Assembly (NCBI GenBank): GCA_947243795.1
Contig: OX365941.1
Span: 62,001-126,000, forward strand
Length of the DNA: 64,000 nt
Direction of reading: 5' to 3'
Source of the DNA: Saccharomyces uvarum
Lineage: Eukaryota > Ascomycota > Saccharomycetes > Saccharomycetales > Saccharomycetaceae
Made by a program: the position numbers and the translations under genes. Positions 51,922 to 62,151 of this stretch are shown piece after piece (the first letter of the stretch is position 1; every line of letters starts with the position of its first letter). A model generated the notes under the pieces. The model did no database searches and was not told where the DNA came from. It saw only the letters and a program-made list of their open reading frames with translations.

Positions 51922-53916
51922 ATGGCCGGTTTCACGAGTTATCTGCAATTGGGTGACAAGCTCTCTCAAATATGGTTGAATAAATATACATTAGCATTGT
52001 TGTTGGCAATGCTGAAGCTTCTCTTTTTTTCACAGTCTGTGCAGCATGCGATTGAGGCCTCGCAGGCGTACATACTGTCCAATTGTCACAACATCGATGC
52101 TTTTTATTCCAAAGTGACAGATAATACGCCGCACTATCTGGGCGTCATGGGGAACTATCTTATCGAAAAAGGCATGGAGGAAACCGTCAAGGCCACGCTG
52201 GAGACGCTATCGCTCATAGTTTACGCGAGCGAGGGATTACTCAATTTTGTCATTGACTTGTATCTGGGCACGTACGCCTGTTTAATAGTTAGCGCGGTGG
52301 ATGGGACCGTAGACATCGCCACTAATACCACTGAGAAATTGATCGGTTTGGTCAATGAGACGGTTTCCAGCGTGGCCAATGAGTTGGATAGTGGATTGAA
52401 TGACATCTCCAAGATAATCAATAAAATCATCAATGCTGCATCCAAAGTGGAGGATTTTTTCACCGGCGATGATGATGACGACAGTAACATGACCTCATCG
52501 ATTAAAAGCGTCAATTTGACCATATCCGCCCTCCATAATTTATATATTCCTTCGTCAATTAACGACAAACTAGAGGAGCTATCAGCAAATACGCCGGACT
52601 TTGCCCAAGTTAAAAACACCACGAAGAACTTGATCTCTGTCCCCTTCAATGAAGTGCGCAAGAACATTAAAGCCGTGAACGCCAGTAAACTAATCGGCGA
52701 TACCTCGGTTTTGTACGTACCACCCGTTTCTGTTTCCAATGGCACTGGGATATGTTCCTCGAACGAATCAGAGATTATAGCCTTTTACTCTGTCCTGGGA
52801 CACGTGCTGAAAATAACTACCATAGTGTGCATCACCATATTGATATGCTTTGCTGTTGGCGCTATGATACCAGTTGCATGGAACGAAATCAAACTGTGGA
52901 GACGGCTTTGCAACATGAGAAACCATTACATGCTGAGTAGGCAAGATTCGTACACATCTTTTTCCAGCGAGAATACTCACGAATTGAAGGATCCATTTGC
53001 CGACCCCCCTCCACCTCCCCACGACGAATATGATGTCATTGCAAGCTACCAGCAATGCTTTCACACCTGGAATACAAGAATCGCGTGCTGGATGACGAAG
53101 CTCGTCACCCTGGGACGATCACCAGAGAACATCAAACCTGAGACTAGAAAGAAAATTGAATGGGTGGTGGCCTATATGACATCCGAAAGAGCATTGTGCA
53201 TCCTAGGAATTGGCTTATTGGGAATTTTAGTTTGCGGGTGCCAATTTGCCATGATATCTGTTCTGCAACATAAGATAAGCCATTCACTGACATCCAGTGA
53301 CGATAGCAATATCCAAAGCTTACTGAAGTCCAGCACCGCACTTGATATAGAAAACCAAATGAGCCTTTGGAGCGTTCAGACAAACGACTACATCAATACC
53401 ACCGAGACCAATATCAACCAGGAGGTCTTTGGATGGATAGACACCACGACGCTGTCGATAAACCATACGGTGGCCACCATGATCTCCGATATAGATACCA
53501 CTCTAGCAGATGTGTTCAATGGGACACTACTATATAACCCGATGAAAACAGTGGTTGGATGCGTTATTGAGAATAAGCTATACACTATTGAGAAGGCAAT
53601 GACGTGGATCCACGAGAAGGCTCAATTGCAAATCCCAAGAATCAATGGGACTCAAATCAAGCAGGCCTTGACAAAAGAGGCAAGCAACGCTACCACGGCC
53701 GCGGTCAGCTCGCCTTCCACAACCACAGCAAGCTTACTGGAGAACCTTGTGGACGATATGAGAGATGGCCTTTTGAAAGTTCTTCGTGCTTACTACCGCA
53801 TAACCATGGGAGAACTCACAGTCGCCTTGATTGTCCTGGGAGTGTGGCTTCTACAACTACCCATAGCCCTGATTATCTTGGGACTACGCCTTCACAAGGT
53901 ACCTCTTTGCTCCTAG
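51922..53916 (+). CDS. PRM1: Prm1, pheromone-induced membrane fusion protein
   Basis: A 664-residue membrane glycoprotein induced by mating pheromone that promotes plasma-membrane fusion of mating partners. Hydrophobic segments lie at about 22-38, 290-315, 415-440 and 627-652. The extracellular loops carry many NxS/T sequons (NMTSS, NLTIS, NTTETN, NHTV, NGTLL). The segment around CVIENKLYTIEKAMTW and the first-loop Cys residues belong to the conserved family core. The ATG at 51922 gives MAGFTSYLQLGDKLSQIW, aligned to the S. cerevisiae start. Two out-of-frame ATGs lie shortly before it. Length is near the 661 I recall. Confidence 0.95.
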   Translation: MAGFTSYLQLGDKLSQIWLNKYTLALLLAMLKLLFFSQSVQHAIEASQAYILSNCHNIDAFYSKVTDNTPHYLGVMGNYLIEKGMEETVKATLETLSLIVYASEGLLNFVIDLYLGTYACLIVSAVDGTVDIATNTTEKLIGLVNETVSSVANELDSGLNDISKIINKIINAASKVEDFFTGDDDDDSNMTSSIKSVNLTISALHNLYIPSSINDKLEELSANTPDFAQVKNTTKNLISVPFNEVRKNIKAVNASKLIGDTSVLYVPPVSVSNGTGICSSNESEIIAFYSVLGHVLKITTIVCITILICFAVGAMIPVAWNEIKLWRRLCNMRNHYMLSRQDSYTSFSSENTHELKDPFADPPPPPHDEYDVIASYQQCFHTWNTRIACWMTKLVTLGRSPENIKPETRKKIEWVVAYMTSERALCILGIGLLGILVCGCQFAMISVLQHKISHSLTSSDDSNIQSLLKSSTALDIENQMSLWSVQTNDYINTTETNINQEVFGWIDTTTLSINHTVATMISDIDTTLADVFNGTLLYNPMKTVVGCVIENKLYTIEKAMTWIHEKAQLQIPRINGTQIKQALTKEASNATTAAVSSPSTTTASLLENLVDDMRDGLLKVLRAYYRITMGELTVALIVLGVWLLQLPIALIILGLRLHKVPLCS

Positions 53917-54251
53917 GCACTTTTCTGTCATAAACTCTATTTACCAATGACGAAAAAAAAGAGGCTCGTTTGGGCCATTTCGCGTTGAGGTGGAAATTCG
54001 TGGAGGAAGGAAACGCAAAGAGAATCGGAAACCTTATCATTAAGCATCGCACCTCATAATAGTGGGCAGTGAAGCAGACTCATCGCGATTATTATACTCT
54101 TATAGTCTTTCAAGTGTTTTTAATTAACTTATACAATAACAGAGCTAGCTTTCTTTGTGTTATCAGTGGTAACATTCCTTTATTTTGCCAAGTACTTTAT
54201 TAGCTTTTTTCCCCGCACAAAGAACGTTATACTTGGCAACTTCAAACACTT
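53917..54251 (+). other. PRM1-CAF120 intergenic region
   Basis: A 335-bp gap between tandem genes. TTTCGCG near 53979 is an isolated SCB-type motif. No gene seen. Confidence 0.4.
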
Positions 54252-57200
54252 ATGAAACGAATCTTTTCCGGCGACAGCAAGACAACAGATTCGCCAAGTA
54301 GCAACCCAGGATTAATGAGCCCATCGAACTTTGGTGCGAGCTTTGGTTCGCATTTAAAAGTGAATACAGGTGTAAAAAAGAAACTTAGCGACTCCTCACC
54401 ATCTTCTCCTATTGAGACCTCGCCCGTATCACCAGAATTAGTGCCGATTCTAACACTGCTGAACGCACATGCACATAGGAGGTATCATGAAGGTGTATTT
54501 TTAATTTTACAAGATTTGAAGAACGATGGGACTCACGCAGCCAGGAAATGGAAAGACGTATATGGGGTATTGTTGGGTACCCAACTTGCTCTTTGGGATG
54601 CTAAGGAACTGGCCGAGTTCACCGATTCGTCCAGTCCTGTATCTGAAAAGAAGCTGAAGGAAATCGCCTCTAAACCGACTTACATAAATTTGACAGATGC
54701 TACGTTAAGAACTTTGGACGGCTCTGATAATATTGTCATGGAGAGTGGAAAAAGTCTCACCAATGCATTAGTCGTTTCCACCACGCTGAAGAACCGATAC
54801 TTCTTGCAATTTGGCAACAAAGAATTCTTCAATAAGTGGAATGCTGCCATACGGTTGTGTTTGTATGAATGCTCTTCTTTACAAGGGGCTTATACAGGTG
54901 CATTTATTTCAAGTAGAGGCGCGAAGCTAGGTGATATCAGAATTCTGCTTACAAACAGAAAATATGATTATAAGGACTGGGTTAGTGTTAGATTTGGTGC
55001 AGGAATGCCTTGGAAGCGTTGCTATGCGGTGATCTCACAGTCCACCAGTAGGAAAAAGGGTAATTTTGGCGAAATAAATCTTTACGAAAATGATAAGAAA
55101 GTAAAAAAAAATCATGCAATGGCCACCATTGTAGAGGCAAAGGCGCTTAGTGCTGTCTATCCATCTTCCCCGAAGCTAATAGACTCCTCCACAATCATTA
55201 AAGTCGAAGGTTCTGTAAGATTTGAAAAAAAGGAAGCTGCTCAGGAGAAGGATGTTTTTATCATGCCTGAAAAGCACCAAGCTGTTCCGAGTTATGATAC
55301 TATAATTAGATTTCTAATACCTGCCATGGATACGTTCAAATTATACGGTAGACCCGAGAAATTACTGGCAAGCAAGAATGATCCGCATTCACTGTTGTTT
55401 GGGTTGCCAGTTTTACCACATATATATTATCTAGAAGTGGAAGATTTGTACCCACTAGCTAATTCCGTGTCAAGCTTGCGTTGGTCCAAAAACGAATGGA
55501 GAGAACGCATCAGCGATATTTTACAAACAAAGTTAAGTCAAGGCTATTCTGGATGCGGTTCTACATCCAACATAACTTCCCCAGTACCTTCCCCATTCCT
55601 TGGTTCTGCTGAGCTGTTCGAAAGAACTGACGGTGTGTTGTCACCTAAAGTATCTTACGGGTCTAAATCTTCCTCAAATAATAGCTCAAAGAACAGCTCA
55701 AAGAATAGTTTGCCAAAGAGAGAACGTGTCAGGATGCCACCTTCGGCTGATCGTGAATTCGACAATACCGATTTTCCTTTAATGAAACATAACAGTCCAT
55801 CTACCACGATGTCTGAAAGTCCACAAAACACTGCCATGCCTACTGGTGCATCTTCCAGAACGAGGATAGCAGAAGCTTCACCGTACGGGAACCCGAGACA
55901 ACCTAAACCCTTTGTGTCATCTAAAAACGATTCACCATCGGACAGAGCTAAATCAAGGGCACATCCCTATGTTGATAATAGCATGGATAAAACTGCTTAT
56001 GAGCCAACCGAAAGTAGAGACATGGATTTTGACGATAACGGTGTTGATTCAAGTTTGAAAAAAGTTCGGAATATGAAACTGGATATCCCCGAGTCCAATT
56101 TCGATAAGTTCAAAACAGATAAGAATCTGCTGTCCGTGGATTCTAAACTTTCCAACGAAAAGAAACTTTCCGCGGCATCAGATTTATCATCCATCTATGA
56201 AAAATATTCTAATGGTCCCTTTGGTCACACTGAAGCACCCAAGGGTTCTTCTGACGAAACATACTTACGTTTTCAACGGGCATCGGTACATTCAGAAGAG
56301 GCCTATAATTCGAGAGACTCTTTTTCAAAAAGTGAATTCTCTAATAACAATGAAGATGATCACGCCGTTTTACAAGAACTCAACAGTTTAACCCAAAGAA
56401 TCAATGAGCTCGGTATGGAAAGCATAAACTCGACCTCAGATTCCGACAAGATGAACGGATCTTACTCGCAAATGGATGTAGACAACTATAACAACGAAGA
56501 TGATATGAACTTATTTGATCCAGACTTTATGGCCCAAGATCAACTACACGCTGAAGAAAGAGACTATAATAAGGATGATCGAGCCCCCCTAGTCACTACT
56601 TCTGCGAACATCGAATCCGCTGGGTTGGGCATAGTTCCCGATAACAACATCGAAAGACAACGCATAAGGGAACAAAGACCACCGCGTGAGGTTCAAAGAC
56701 GGTCTCCCGAGAAAGAATTCAACCCACTCCAAATGAGCAACCCGTACGCCAAACCCGGTGCAACGATGAAGACGAGCCCCGTTAGAACCGATCGTAGGAG
56801 CCCACAAAAGAATCATCCAATGATGCCAGCCCAGCAAATGCCGCATTACCCTCAACCAACCATGAACAATGACCCCAATGGAATGTACGCTACCAACAAC
56901 CAACCGATGTTTTCGCCTAGGAACGGGAAGTCAAGAGCGCCAACAAGTCCATACAATCAAGGCTGGAATAATCGTCCTTCCCCTTCGAATCCTTATCAGC
57001 ATCCTTCTCCTGCCCCGCAACCACAACAACCTTTTGGAAATCCATACGCAACAGGCAACAGACCAAATATGCCGATGCAATATCCTCCTCAAACAACTGC
57101 CCAGTATCCTCCACCGAACACGAATTTTACACCGGCACCACAACAGATGCATCTACCTAGCCTTCCACCTCAGCAAACCAACCGCCCGTACCAGCCTTAT

Positions 57201-57500
57201 GCGATGAACCCACACATGGGCTCTCCCAGCAGACACAATGGAGCAGCGCCACTATCACCCGCTCAAGCAGGAAACATGCACAACAACAATAGGTCTCAGC
57301 CTCCATGGCCGTCTCCCAACTCGCCATATAAAAACCACCGCCCACCACCCAATATGAACCAGCGCCAGGGAAACGGTAGTGCTGGTCCCTATTATCCTCC
57401 ACCACCACAGTCGAACAATCCTCGAGGCCGTCCGAAAGAGAAGGAAGGATTCTCGCAGTTCATGCCATCCGCTACTACAAAGAACCCGTACGCTCAGTAG
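54252..57500 (+). CDS. CAF120: Caf120, CCR4-NOT-associated PH-domain protein
   Basis: A 1082-residue protein that associates with the CCR4-NOT transcription and mRNA-decay complex and concentrates at the bud neck. The first 65 residues are Ser/Pro-rich. A PH-like domain spans about 75-220 (HEGVFLILQDLKNDGTHAARKWKDVYGVLLG and NRYFLQFGNKEFFNKWNAAIRLCLYE). A conserved region runs to about 430. The C-terminal 600 residues are low complexity: Ser/Asn/Asp-rich, then Pro/Gln/Asn-rich. It is longer than the 1060 I recall for S. cerevisiae, probably through the low-complexity part. SKG3 is the paralogue. Confidence 0.94.
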   Translation: MKRIFSGDSKTTDSPSSNPGLMSPSNFGASFGSHLKVNTGVKKKLSDSSPSSPIETSPVSPELVPILTLLNAHAHRRYHEGVFLILQDLKNDGTHAARKWKDVYGVLLGTQLALWDAKELAEFTDSSSPVSEKKLKEIASKPTYINLTDATLRTLDGSDNIVMESGKSLTNALVVSTTLKNRYFLQFGNKEFFNKWNAAIRLCLYECSSLQGAYTGAFISSRGAKLGDIRILLTNRKYDYKDWVSVRFGAGMPWKRCYAVISQSTSRKKGNFGEINLYENDKKVKKNHAMATIVEAKALSAVYPSSPKLIDSSTIIKVEGSVRFEKKEAAQEKDVFIMPEKHQAVPSYDTIIRFLIPAMDTFKLYGRPEKLLASKNDPHSLLFGLPVLPHIYYLEVEDLYPLANSVSSLRWSKNEWRERISDILQTKLSQGYSGCGSTSNITSPVPSPFLGSAELFERTDGVLSPKVSYGSKSSSNNSSKNSSKNSLPKRERVRMPPSADREFDNTDFPLMKHNSPSTTMSESPQNTAMPTGASSRTRIAEASPYGNPRQPKPFVSSKNDSPSDRAKSRAHPYVDNSMDKTAYEPTESRDMDFDDNGVDSSLKKVRNMKLDIPESNFDKFKTDKNLLSVDSKLSNEKKLSAASDLSSIYEKYSNGPFGHTEAPKGSSDETYLRFQRASVHSEEAYNSRDSFSKSEFSNNNEDDHAVLQELNSLTQRINELGMESINSTSDSDKMNGSYSQMDVDNYNNEDDMNLFDPDFMAQDQLHAEERDYNKDDRAPLVTTSANIESAGLGIVPDNNIERQRIREQRPPREVQRRSPEKEFNPLQMSNPYAKPGATMKTSPVRTDRRSPQKNHPMMPAQQMPHYPQPTMNNDPNGMYATNNQPMFSPRNGKSRAPTSPYNQGWNNRPSPSNPYQHPSPAPQPQQPFGNPYATGNRPNMPMQYPPQTTAQYPPPNTNFTPAPQQMHLPSLPPQQTNRPYQPYAMNPHMGSPSRHNGAAPLSPAQAGNMHNNNRSQPPWPSPNSPYKNHRPPPNMNQRQGNGSAGPYYPPPPQSNNPRGRPKEKEGFSQFMPSATTKNPYAQ

Positions 57501-58398
57501 ACGAACGGGTTGTAACTTCACAAGAAAAAAAAAAAGAGGGACAATCAAGAAAATAAACAAACGATAAGCTCCTGCGTTCTAGTTTTACATCTCACCTTCT
57601 GGACGCATTGTAACAATATATTTCACATCCATAACTAAATTGTATATATATATATATATATAACCAAAGCATATAAATATACACATAGACAAACCCCCTG
57701 TATTTTCCTAATTTTTCTTTGGCTTTCTGCTAGGATATACACTCTTTCCTATTCGAGACTGTCAAGAAAATATGTGCCATATCTGCTTATCTCGAAAAAG
57801 ACAAAGCGCAAAGATGGCGTGTGAGAAACCGGAGATTACTAATAGCAACCACGTGATATTCCCCCCTAGTGTACTATGGCGGACCCACATAATTGAATGG
57901 TTCTCTACCATTGCATTGCCAATACAAATGGTCTATCCACAAACAGAAGTCTACATCCAGCTAGTTCGTTAAATACTTTTCCATTGTCTTGCTGTTATTC
58001 CTTCCTATTGTTAGTGAGGAGTTTTGACCCCCAGATCAGCGCATTTTCACGTGACGCGCCGCAGTGCCAAATGCAGCCACACTTTTGCCTGCAAAAAAAT
58101 TGTGTGTCCACTCATTTGACAGTGAAAATAAGTCATGTTAGTGGTTTGAGCTAGTCTCACACACCCAATAAAGACACACGCATTTACATATATATATATA
58201 TTGATAGGCGTATCCGAAATAACAGCCCCTTCGCTACACTATTTCTGCTGCCTAGCGTCTTGTTAAGAATAGCACTTGCATCGTAAATAAAGTAACTTTC
58301 AACAGTCAAGCCTTATTACTGCGATATTTCTATTAGTCACAGGGTCCATCTAAAAAAATTTTTCAACAGAATTAAAAAGAGTGCGATAAGGAAGAGAT
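57501..58398 (+). promoter_or_regulatory. CAF120 3' region and MET2 promoter
   Basis: An 898-bp gap. An (AT)n microsatellite lies at about 57643-57662. Cbf1 cores are CACGTGAT (57850-57857) and TCACGTGA (58047-58054), with a Met31/32-type GCCACA core at 58076-58081. A TATA-like tract lies at 58188-58200 and an RRPE AAATTTTTCA near 58358. Small open frames show no conserved features. Confidence 0.6.
58047..58087 (+). promoter_or_regulatory. Cbf1 plus Met31/32-type sites of MET2
   Basis: TCACGTGA at 58047-58054 is a perfect Cbf1 E-box. GCCACACTTTTG at 58076-58087 is, in reverse, CAAAAGTGTGGC, carrying the TGTGGC core of Met31/Met32 sites. The pairing of the two, recruiting Met4, is the standard sulfur-regulon layout. 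Confidence 0.7.
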
Positions 58399-59859
58399 AT
58401 GTCTCACACTGTAAAATCGAAAACGCTCCAGGAGCTGGATATTGAAGATATTAAAGAGACCAACCCTTTACTTAATCTGGTGCAAGGACAGAGAATTGTC
58501 CAAATCCCGGAACTGGTGTTAGAGTCTGGTGTGGTGCTAAGTAACTTTCCCATTGCTTATAAGACATGGGGTACGCTGAACGAGGCCTGTGATAACGTTC
58601 TGGTCATCTGTCACGCCCTTACAGGATCTGCAGACGTCGCAGACTGGTGGGGCCCTCTTCTGGGCAACGATCTGGCATTTGACCCATCGAGATTTTTTAT
58701 CATATGTCTGAACTCTATGGGCTCTCCTTACGGATCGTTTTCACCATTGACGATAAATGAGCAGACCGGTACTCGATATGGTCCTGAGTTCCCATTGTGC
58801 ACTGTGCGTGATGACGTCAGGGCCCACAGAATCGTTCTGGATTCTTTAGGTGTGAAGTCGATAGCGTGTGTTATCGGAGGGTCCATGGGAGGGATGTTAA
58901 GCTTGGAGTGGACTGCTATGTACGGTAACGAGTACGTGAAGAATATGGTTGCCCTAGCGACCTCGGCAAGACACTCTGCATGGTGCATATCGTGGTCAGA
59001 GGCTCAAAGACAGTCGATATACTCAGACCCAAACTACCTAGATGGCTACTACCCAGTAGAAGAGCAACCAGTGGCTGGGTTGTCGGCTGCACGTATGTCT
59101 GCATTGTTGACATATCGAACTAGAAACAGTTTCGAAAACAAATTCTCCAGGAGATCTCCCTCGATAGCCCAGCAACAAAAGGCCCAAAAAGCAGAAGTGC
59201 GTAAACCCTCCACTATCAGCGAGCATTCCTTACAAATTCACAACGACGGTTACAAAAGTAAAGCCAATGGTGCCATTGCGGGCATCTCAGGACTAAAGCG
59301 TCAAAGCGTGGTTTCTACTACATCGTCTTCGGACTCATTAACTTCACAATCATCCATGACCTCGGTAAGTTCCGTCACTGGTGAAGTGAAGGACATCAAG
59401 CCTGCCCAAACATATTTTTCTGCACAAAGCTACTTGAGGTACCAAGGTACTAAATTTATCAACAGGTTTGACGCTAATTGTTACATTGCCATTACGCGTA
59501 AGCTGGACACGCACGACTTAGCCAGAGACAGGGTGGAAGACATCACGAAGGTACTTTCCGCCATCGAGCAGCCTTCACTGATCATCGGTATCCAATCTGA
59601 TGGGCTATTTACATACTCCGAACAAGAATTCCTGGCAGAATACATACCGAAATCGCAACTGGAAAAAATCGAATCTCCAGAAGGCCACGACGCTTTTTTG
59701 TTGGAATTCAAGCGGATAAACAAACTAATTGTGGACTTCTTGAAAACCAACTGTAAGAATATCACGGATGCCAAACCAAGTACTTGGGGAGGAGATGTTG
59801 GTAACGACGAAACGAAAACATCAGTCTTCGGCGAGGCGGAGGAAGTTACCAACTGGTAG
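58399..59859 (+). CDS. MET2: Met2, homoserine O-acetyltransferase
   Basis: A 486-residue alpha/beta-hydrolase enzyme that transfers acetyl from acetyl-CoA to L-homoserine, the first committed step towards homocysteine and methionine. The nucleophile Ser162 lies in GGSMGGM. The other triad members are D401 in GIQSDGLF and H430 in EGHDAF. HALTGSADVADWWG forms the oxyanion and substrate region. A Ser/Lys-rich insertion (about 250-335, SVVSTTSSSDSLTSQSSMTS) interrupts the cap region, as in other Saccharomyces Met2. All catalytic residues are present and the length equals S. cerevisiae. Cbf1/Met31 sites upstream predict sulfur control. Confidence 0.97.
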   Translation: MSHTVKSKTLQELDIEDIKETNPLLNLVQGQRIVQIPELVLESGVVLSNFPIAYKTWGTLNEACDNVLVICHALTGSADVADWWGPLLGNDLAFDPSRFFIICLNSMGSPYGSFSPLTINEQTGTRYGPEFPLCTVRDDVRAHRIVLDSLGVKSIACVIGGSMGGMLSLEWTAMYGNEYVKNMVALATSARHSAWCISWSEAQRQSIYSDPNYLDGYYPVEEQPVAGLSAARMSALLTYRTRNSFENKFSRRSPSIAQQQKAQKAEVRKPSTISEHSLQIHNDGYKSKANGAIAGISGLKRQSVVSTTSSSDSLTSQSSMTSVSSVTGEVKDIKPAQTYFSAQSYLRYQGTKFINRFDANCYIAITRKLDTHDLARDRVEDITKVLSAIEQPSLIIGIQSDGLFTYSEQEFLAEYIPKSQLEKIESPEGHDAFLLEFKRINKLIVDFLKTNCKNITDAKPSTWGGDVGNDETKTSVFGEAEEVTNW

Positions 59860-60300
59860 CCAGGAAGGCCACCCTACATATATTGAGCATACCTATATAT
59901 AAATCAGTACATATATAAGGACAATCAGCATTAATTGATCATAGCTATATCAAACACACGAACTCCGCTAACAGGAGGAGATCTATATATTCTGATCATT
60001 GCCGGAAAGGGCAAGAAGAATGCAAAAAAAAAGAAAATAAACTATTAGGAATTGTTAAACTTTTTCACAGAATTCATCGTGCTTCATAGCCACACGTGCA
60101 TCTCCACTCGGCGTTTGAGGTAGATGCCCCCCCCTCCTCTGTAACTTTTGTTCATCTATATTTTTGCTTTGCGAATACACTCGGAGTTGAAACAAACTCA
60201 GGCACAAATATTTGAGCGATTCGATAGGTCAAAATATCATAGCGTAGATAATATACAAATATCCTTATTATCAAAAACTACCAATAAGTATCAACAGGGC
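59860..60300 (+). other. MET2-BOR1 intergenic region
   Basis: A 441-bp gap. ACACGTG near 60093 contains a weak E-box. The BOR1 frame is open through the last 150 bp upstream of the chosen start, but homology begins only at the start. No separate gene seen. Confidence 0.45.
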
Positions 60301-62028
60301 ATGTCTGAGGAGAACTCACAGTTCAGCGTTAGCGGCAATTCGACGAGCTTCAGGTCAAATGCACAAGCGTGCAAGGGAACGAATGGTGTGGTAGACACGG
60401 AATCGTCTATATCAGAAAGTAGGAGCGACGAAGAGAATCCAGAGAAAACATCTCGACGCCGATTTGCGAAGCCGGGCATCGGTATATGGCTTGATTTGAA
60501 AGATAGGATACCATTTTACAAATCAGACTGGGTAGATGCCTTTGATTACAGGGTCATTCCTTCTGTCGTGGAAACGTACTTTAATAACTTGCTACCTGCG
60601 ATCGCTTTTGCACAGGATATGTTTGATAGAACCAATAACTCATATGGTGTGAACGAGGTACTTTTATCGAGTGCTATGGCTGGTATAGTGTTTGGTGTTC
60701 TAGCTGGACAACCCTTGTGTATCGTAGGTGTCACTGGCCCCATCTCTATCTTTAATTATACAGTCTATGAAATCATCAAGCCTCTAAATACCAATTATTT
60801 TGGATTCATGTTCTGGATTTGTATGTGGTCCATGGTATTTCACTTCTTTTTGGCTTTTACGAATGCTGTCTGTCTCCTACAGTATGTGACTACGTTCCCC
60901 TGTGACATATTTGGGCTATTTATCAACGTAGTTTATATTCAAAAGGGAATTCAGATTTTAACAAGACAATTCCATACTGAATCAGGAGAGGAATCCGTGC
61001 AAGGCGGGTTTGCTAGTATTGTGGTGGCGTTGGTTATGACCATTTTTGGACTTTTCTTCAAATTATTCCAGAACTACCCCTTATTCACTCATCAAACTAG
61101 AACTTTCATATCAGACTATTCAACCGCACTTTCAGTGTTATTTTGGTCATCTTTCACCCATTTTGGCGGTTATTTACAAGACGTACAATTCAAAAAACTA
61201 CCTATAACGAAATCTTTTTTCCCCACTTCTAAAATCAATAGACCCCAAGGCACTTGGTTAGCTTACGAACCGATTCCCGTCAAAGATGTCTTCATTGCTT
61301 TACCTTTTGGCATAATACTGACCATTTTATTTTATTTTGATCACAATGTATCGTCATTGATGGCGCAGAGACATCAATATAGACTGAAAAAACCTTCCTC
61401 GTTCCATTATGATTTTGCTTTATTGGGGATTACTACTTGCATCAGCGGAGTTCTGGGGATTCCTGCACCCAACGGCCTCATCCCCCAGGCGCCATTGCAT
61501 ACCGAGACGCTGTTAGTTCGTGATTCAAACCAAGAAGTGATCAGGTGTGTAGAACAAAGATTTACAAATACTATACAGGGCCTTATGATCCTGGGGACGA
61601 TGACAAGACCATTATTGGTATGCTTGGGAGAAATACCTCAGGCAGTACTTTCCGGATTGTTTTTCATCATGGGAATTAATGGTTTAATGACGAATGTTAT
61701 CATACGTCGGCTTATTTTCCTATTTTCGGATCCCAAGAGGAGGGACAATGACTCGCCCTTAGTGAACGTATCCAAGAGATCAATGGCGATGTTTCTTTGT
61801 TTCAGTTTAGCGGGGTTCGCTGGAGAGTTTGCCATTACGAATACAATAGCGGCCATTGGGTTCCCACTAGTGCTGCTTCTAAGCGTACTAGTATGTTTCT
61901 CGTTCACTCATATCTTCCCCAGTGAAGAATTAAAAATTCTTGATACCAATGTGGCACAAAAATTCACTATTAAAAACTTATTACAGGAAAACATACGCGA
62001 TGCAAACTTCAGGGACACACACAGGTAA
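60301..62028 (+). CDS. BOR1: Bor1, borate efflux transporter (SLC4-like)
   Basis: A 575-residue plasma-membrane borate exporter of the SLC4 anion-transporter family, structurally a 14-helix core/gate protein. The N-terminal 60 residues are soluble and Ser/Glu-rich. The membrane domain begins at GIWLDLKDRIPFYKSDWVDAFDYRVIP. GQPLCIVGVTGPISIFNYTVYEII and GIPAPNGLIPQAPLHTE are the family motifs around the substrate site. The internal ATG at 60301 (MSEENSQFSV) was chosen because it gives the S. cerevisiae length; an upstream in-frame extension of 51 codons is possible but not conserved in my memory. Confidence 0.94.
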   Translation: MSEENSQFSVSGNSTSFRSNAQACKGTNGVVDTESSISESRSDEENPEKTSRRRFAKPGIGIWLDLKDRIPFYKSDWVDAFDYRVIPSVVETYFNNLLPAIAFAQDMFDRTNNSYGVNEVLLSSAMAGIVFGVLAGQPLCIVGVTGPISIFNYTVYEIIKPLNTNYFGFMFWICMWSMVFHFFLAFTNAVCLLQYVTTFPCDIFGLFINVVYIQKGIQILTRQFHTESGEESVQGGFASIVVALVMTIFGLFFKLFQNYPLFTHQTRTFISDYSTALSVLFWSSFTHFGGYLQDVQFKKLPITKSFFPTSKINRPQGTWLAYEPIPVKDVFIALPFGIILTILFYFDHNVSSLMAQRHQYRLKKPSSFHYDFALLGITTCISGVLGIPAPNGLIPQAPLHTETLLVRDSNQEVIRCVEQRFTNTIQGLMILGTMTRPLLVCLGEIPQAVLSGLFFIMGINGLMTNVIIRRLIFLFSDPKRRDNDSPLVNVSKRSMAMFLCFSLAGFAGEFAITNTIAAIGFPLVLLLSVLVCFSFTHIFPSEELKILDTNVAQKFTIKNLLQENIRDANFRDTHR

Positions 62029-62151
62029 TAGGTAAAGAATAACCATGTATAAATTGGTCGCGTGTATATATAAATATTTATTGGCATATATCAAAAGTAT
62101 AATAATACTGTTGCATTTCAAAAAGAAACAAAATAACAGAGAGTTCGGCAA

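Noticed and set aside
57643-57662. (AT)n tract as a TATA box or origin element
   Set aside because: It is in the CAF120 3' region, far from any start codon, and has no replication-origin consensus match that I could confirm; treated as a microsatellite.
60148-60300. 51-codon N-terminal extension of Bor1
   Set aside because: Lies outside the region conserved in Bor1 as I recall it and makes the protein longer than the family; the ATG at 60301 fits.
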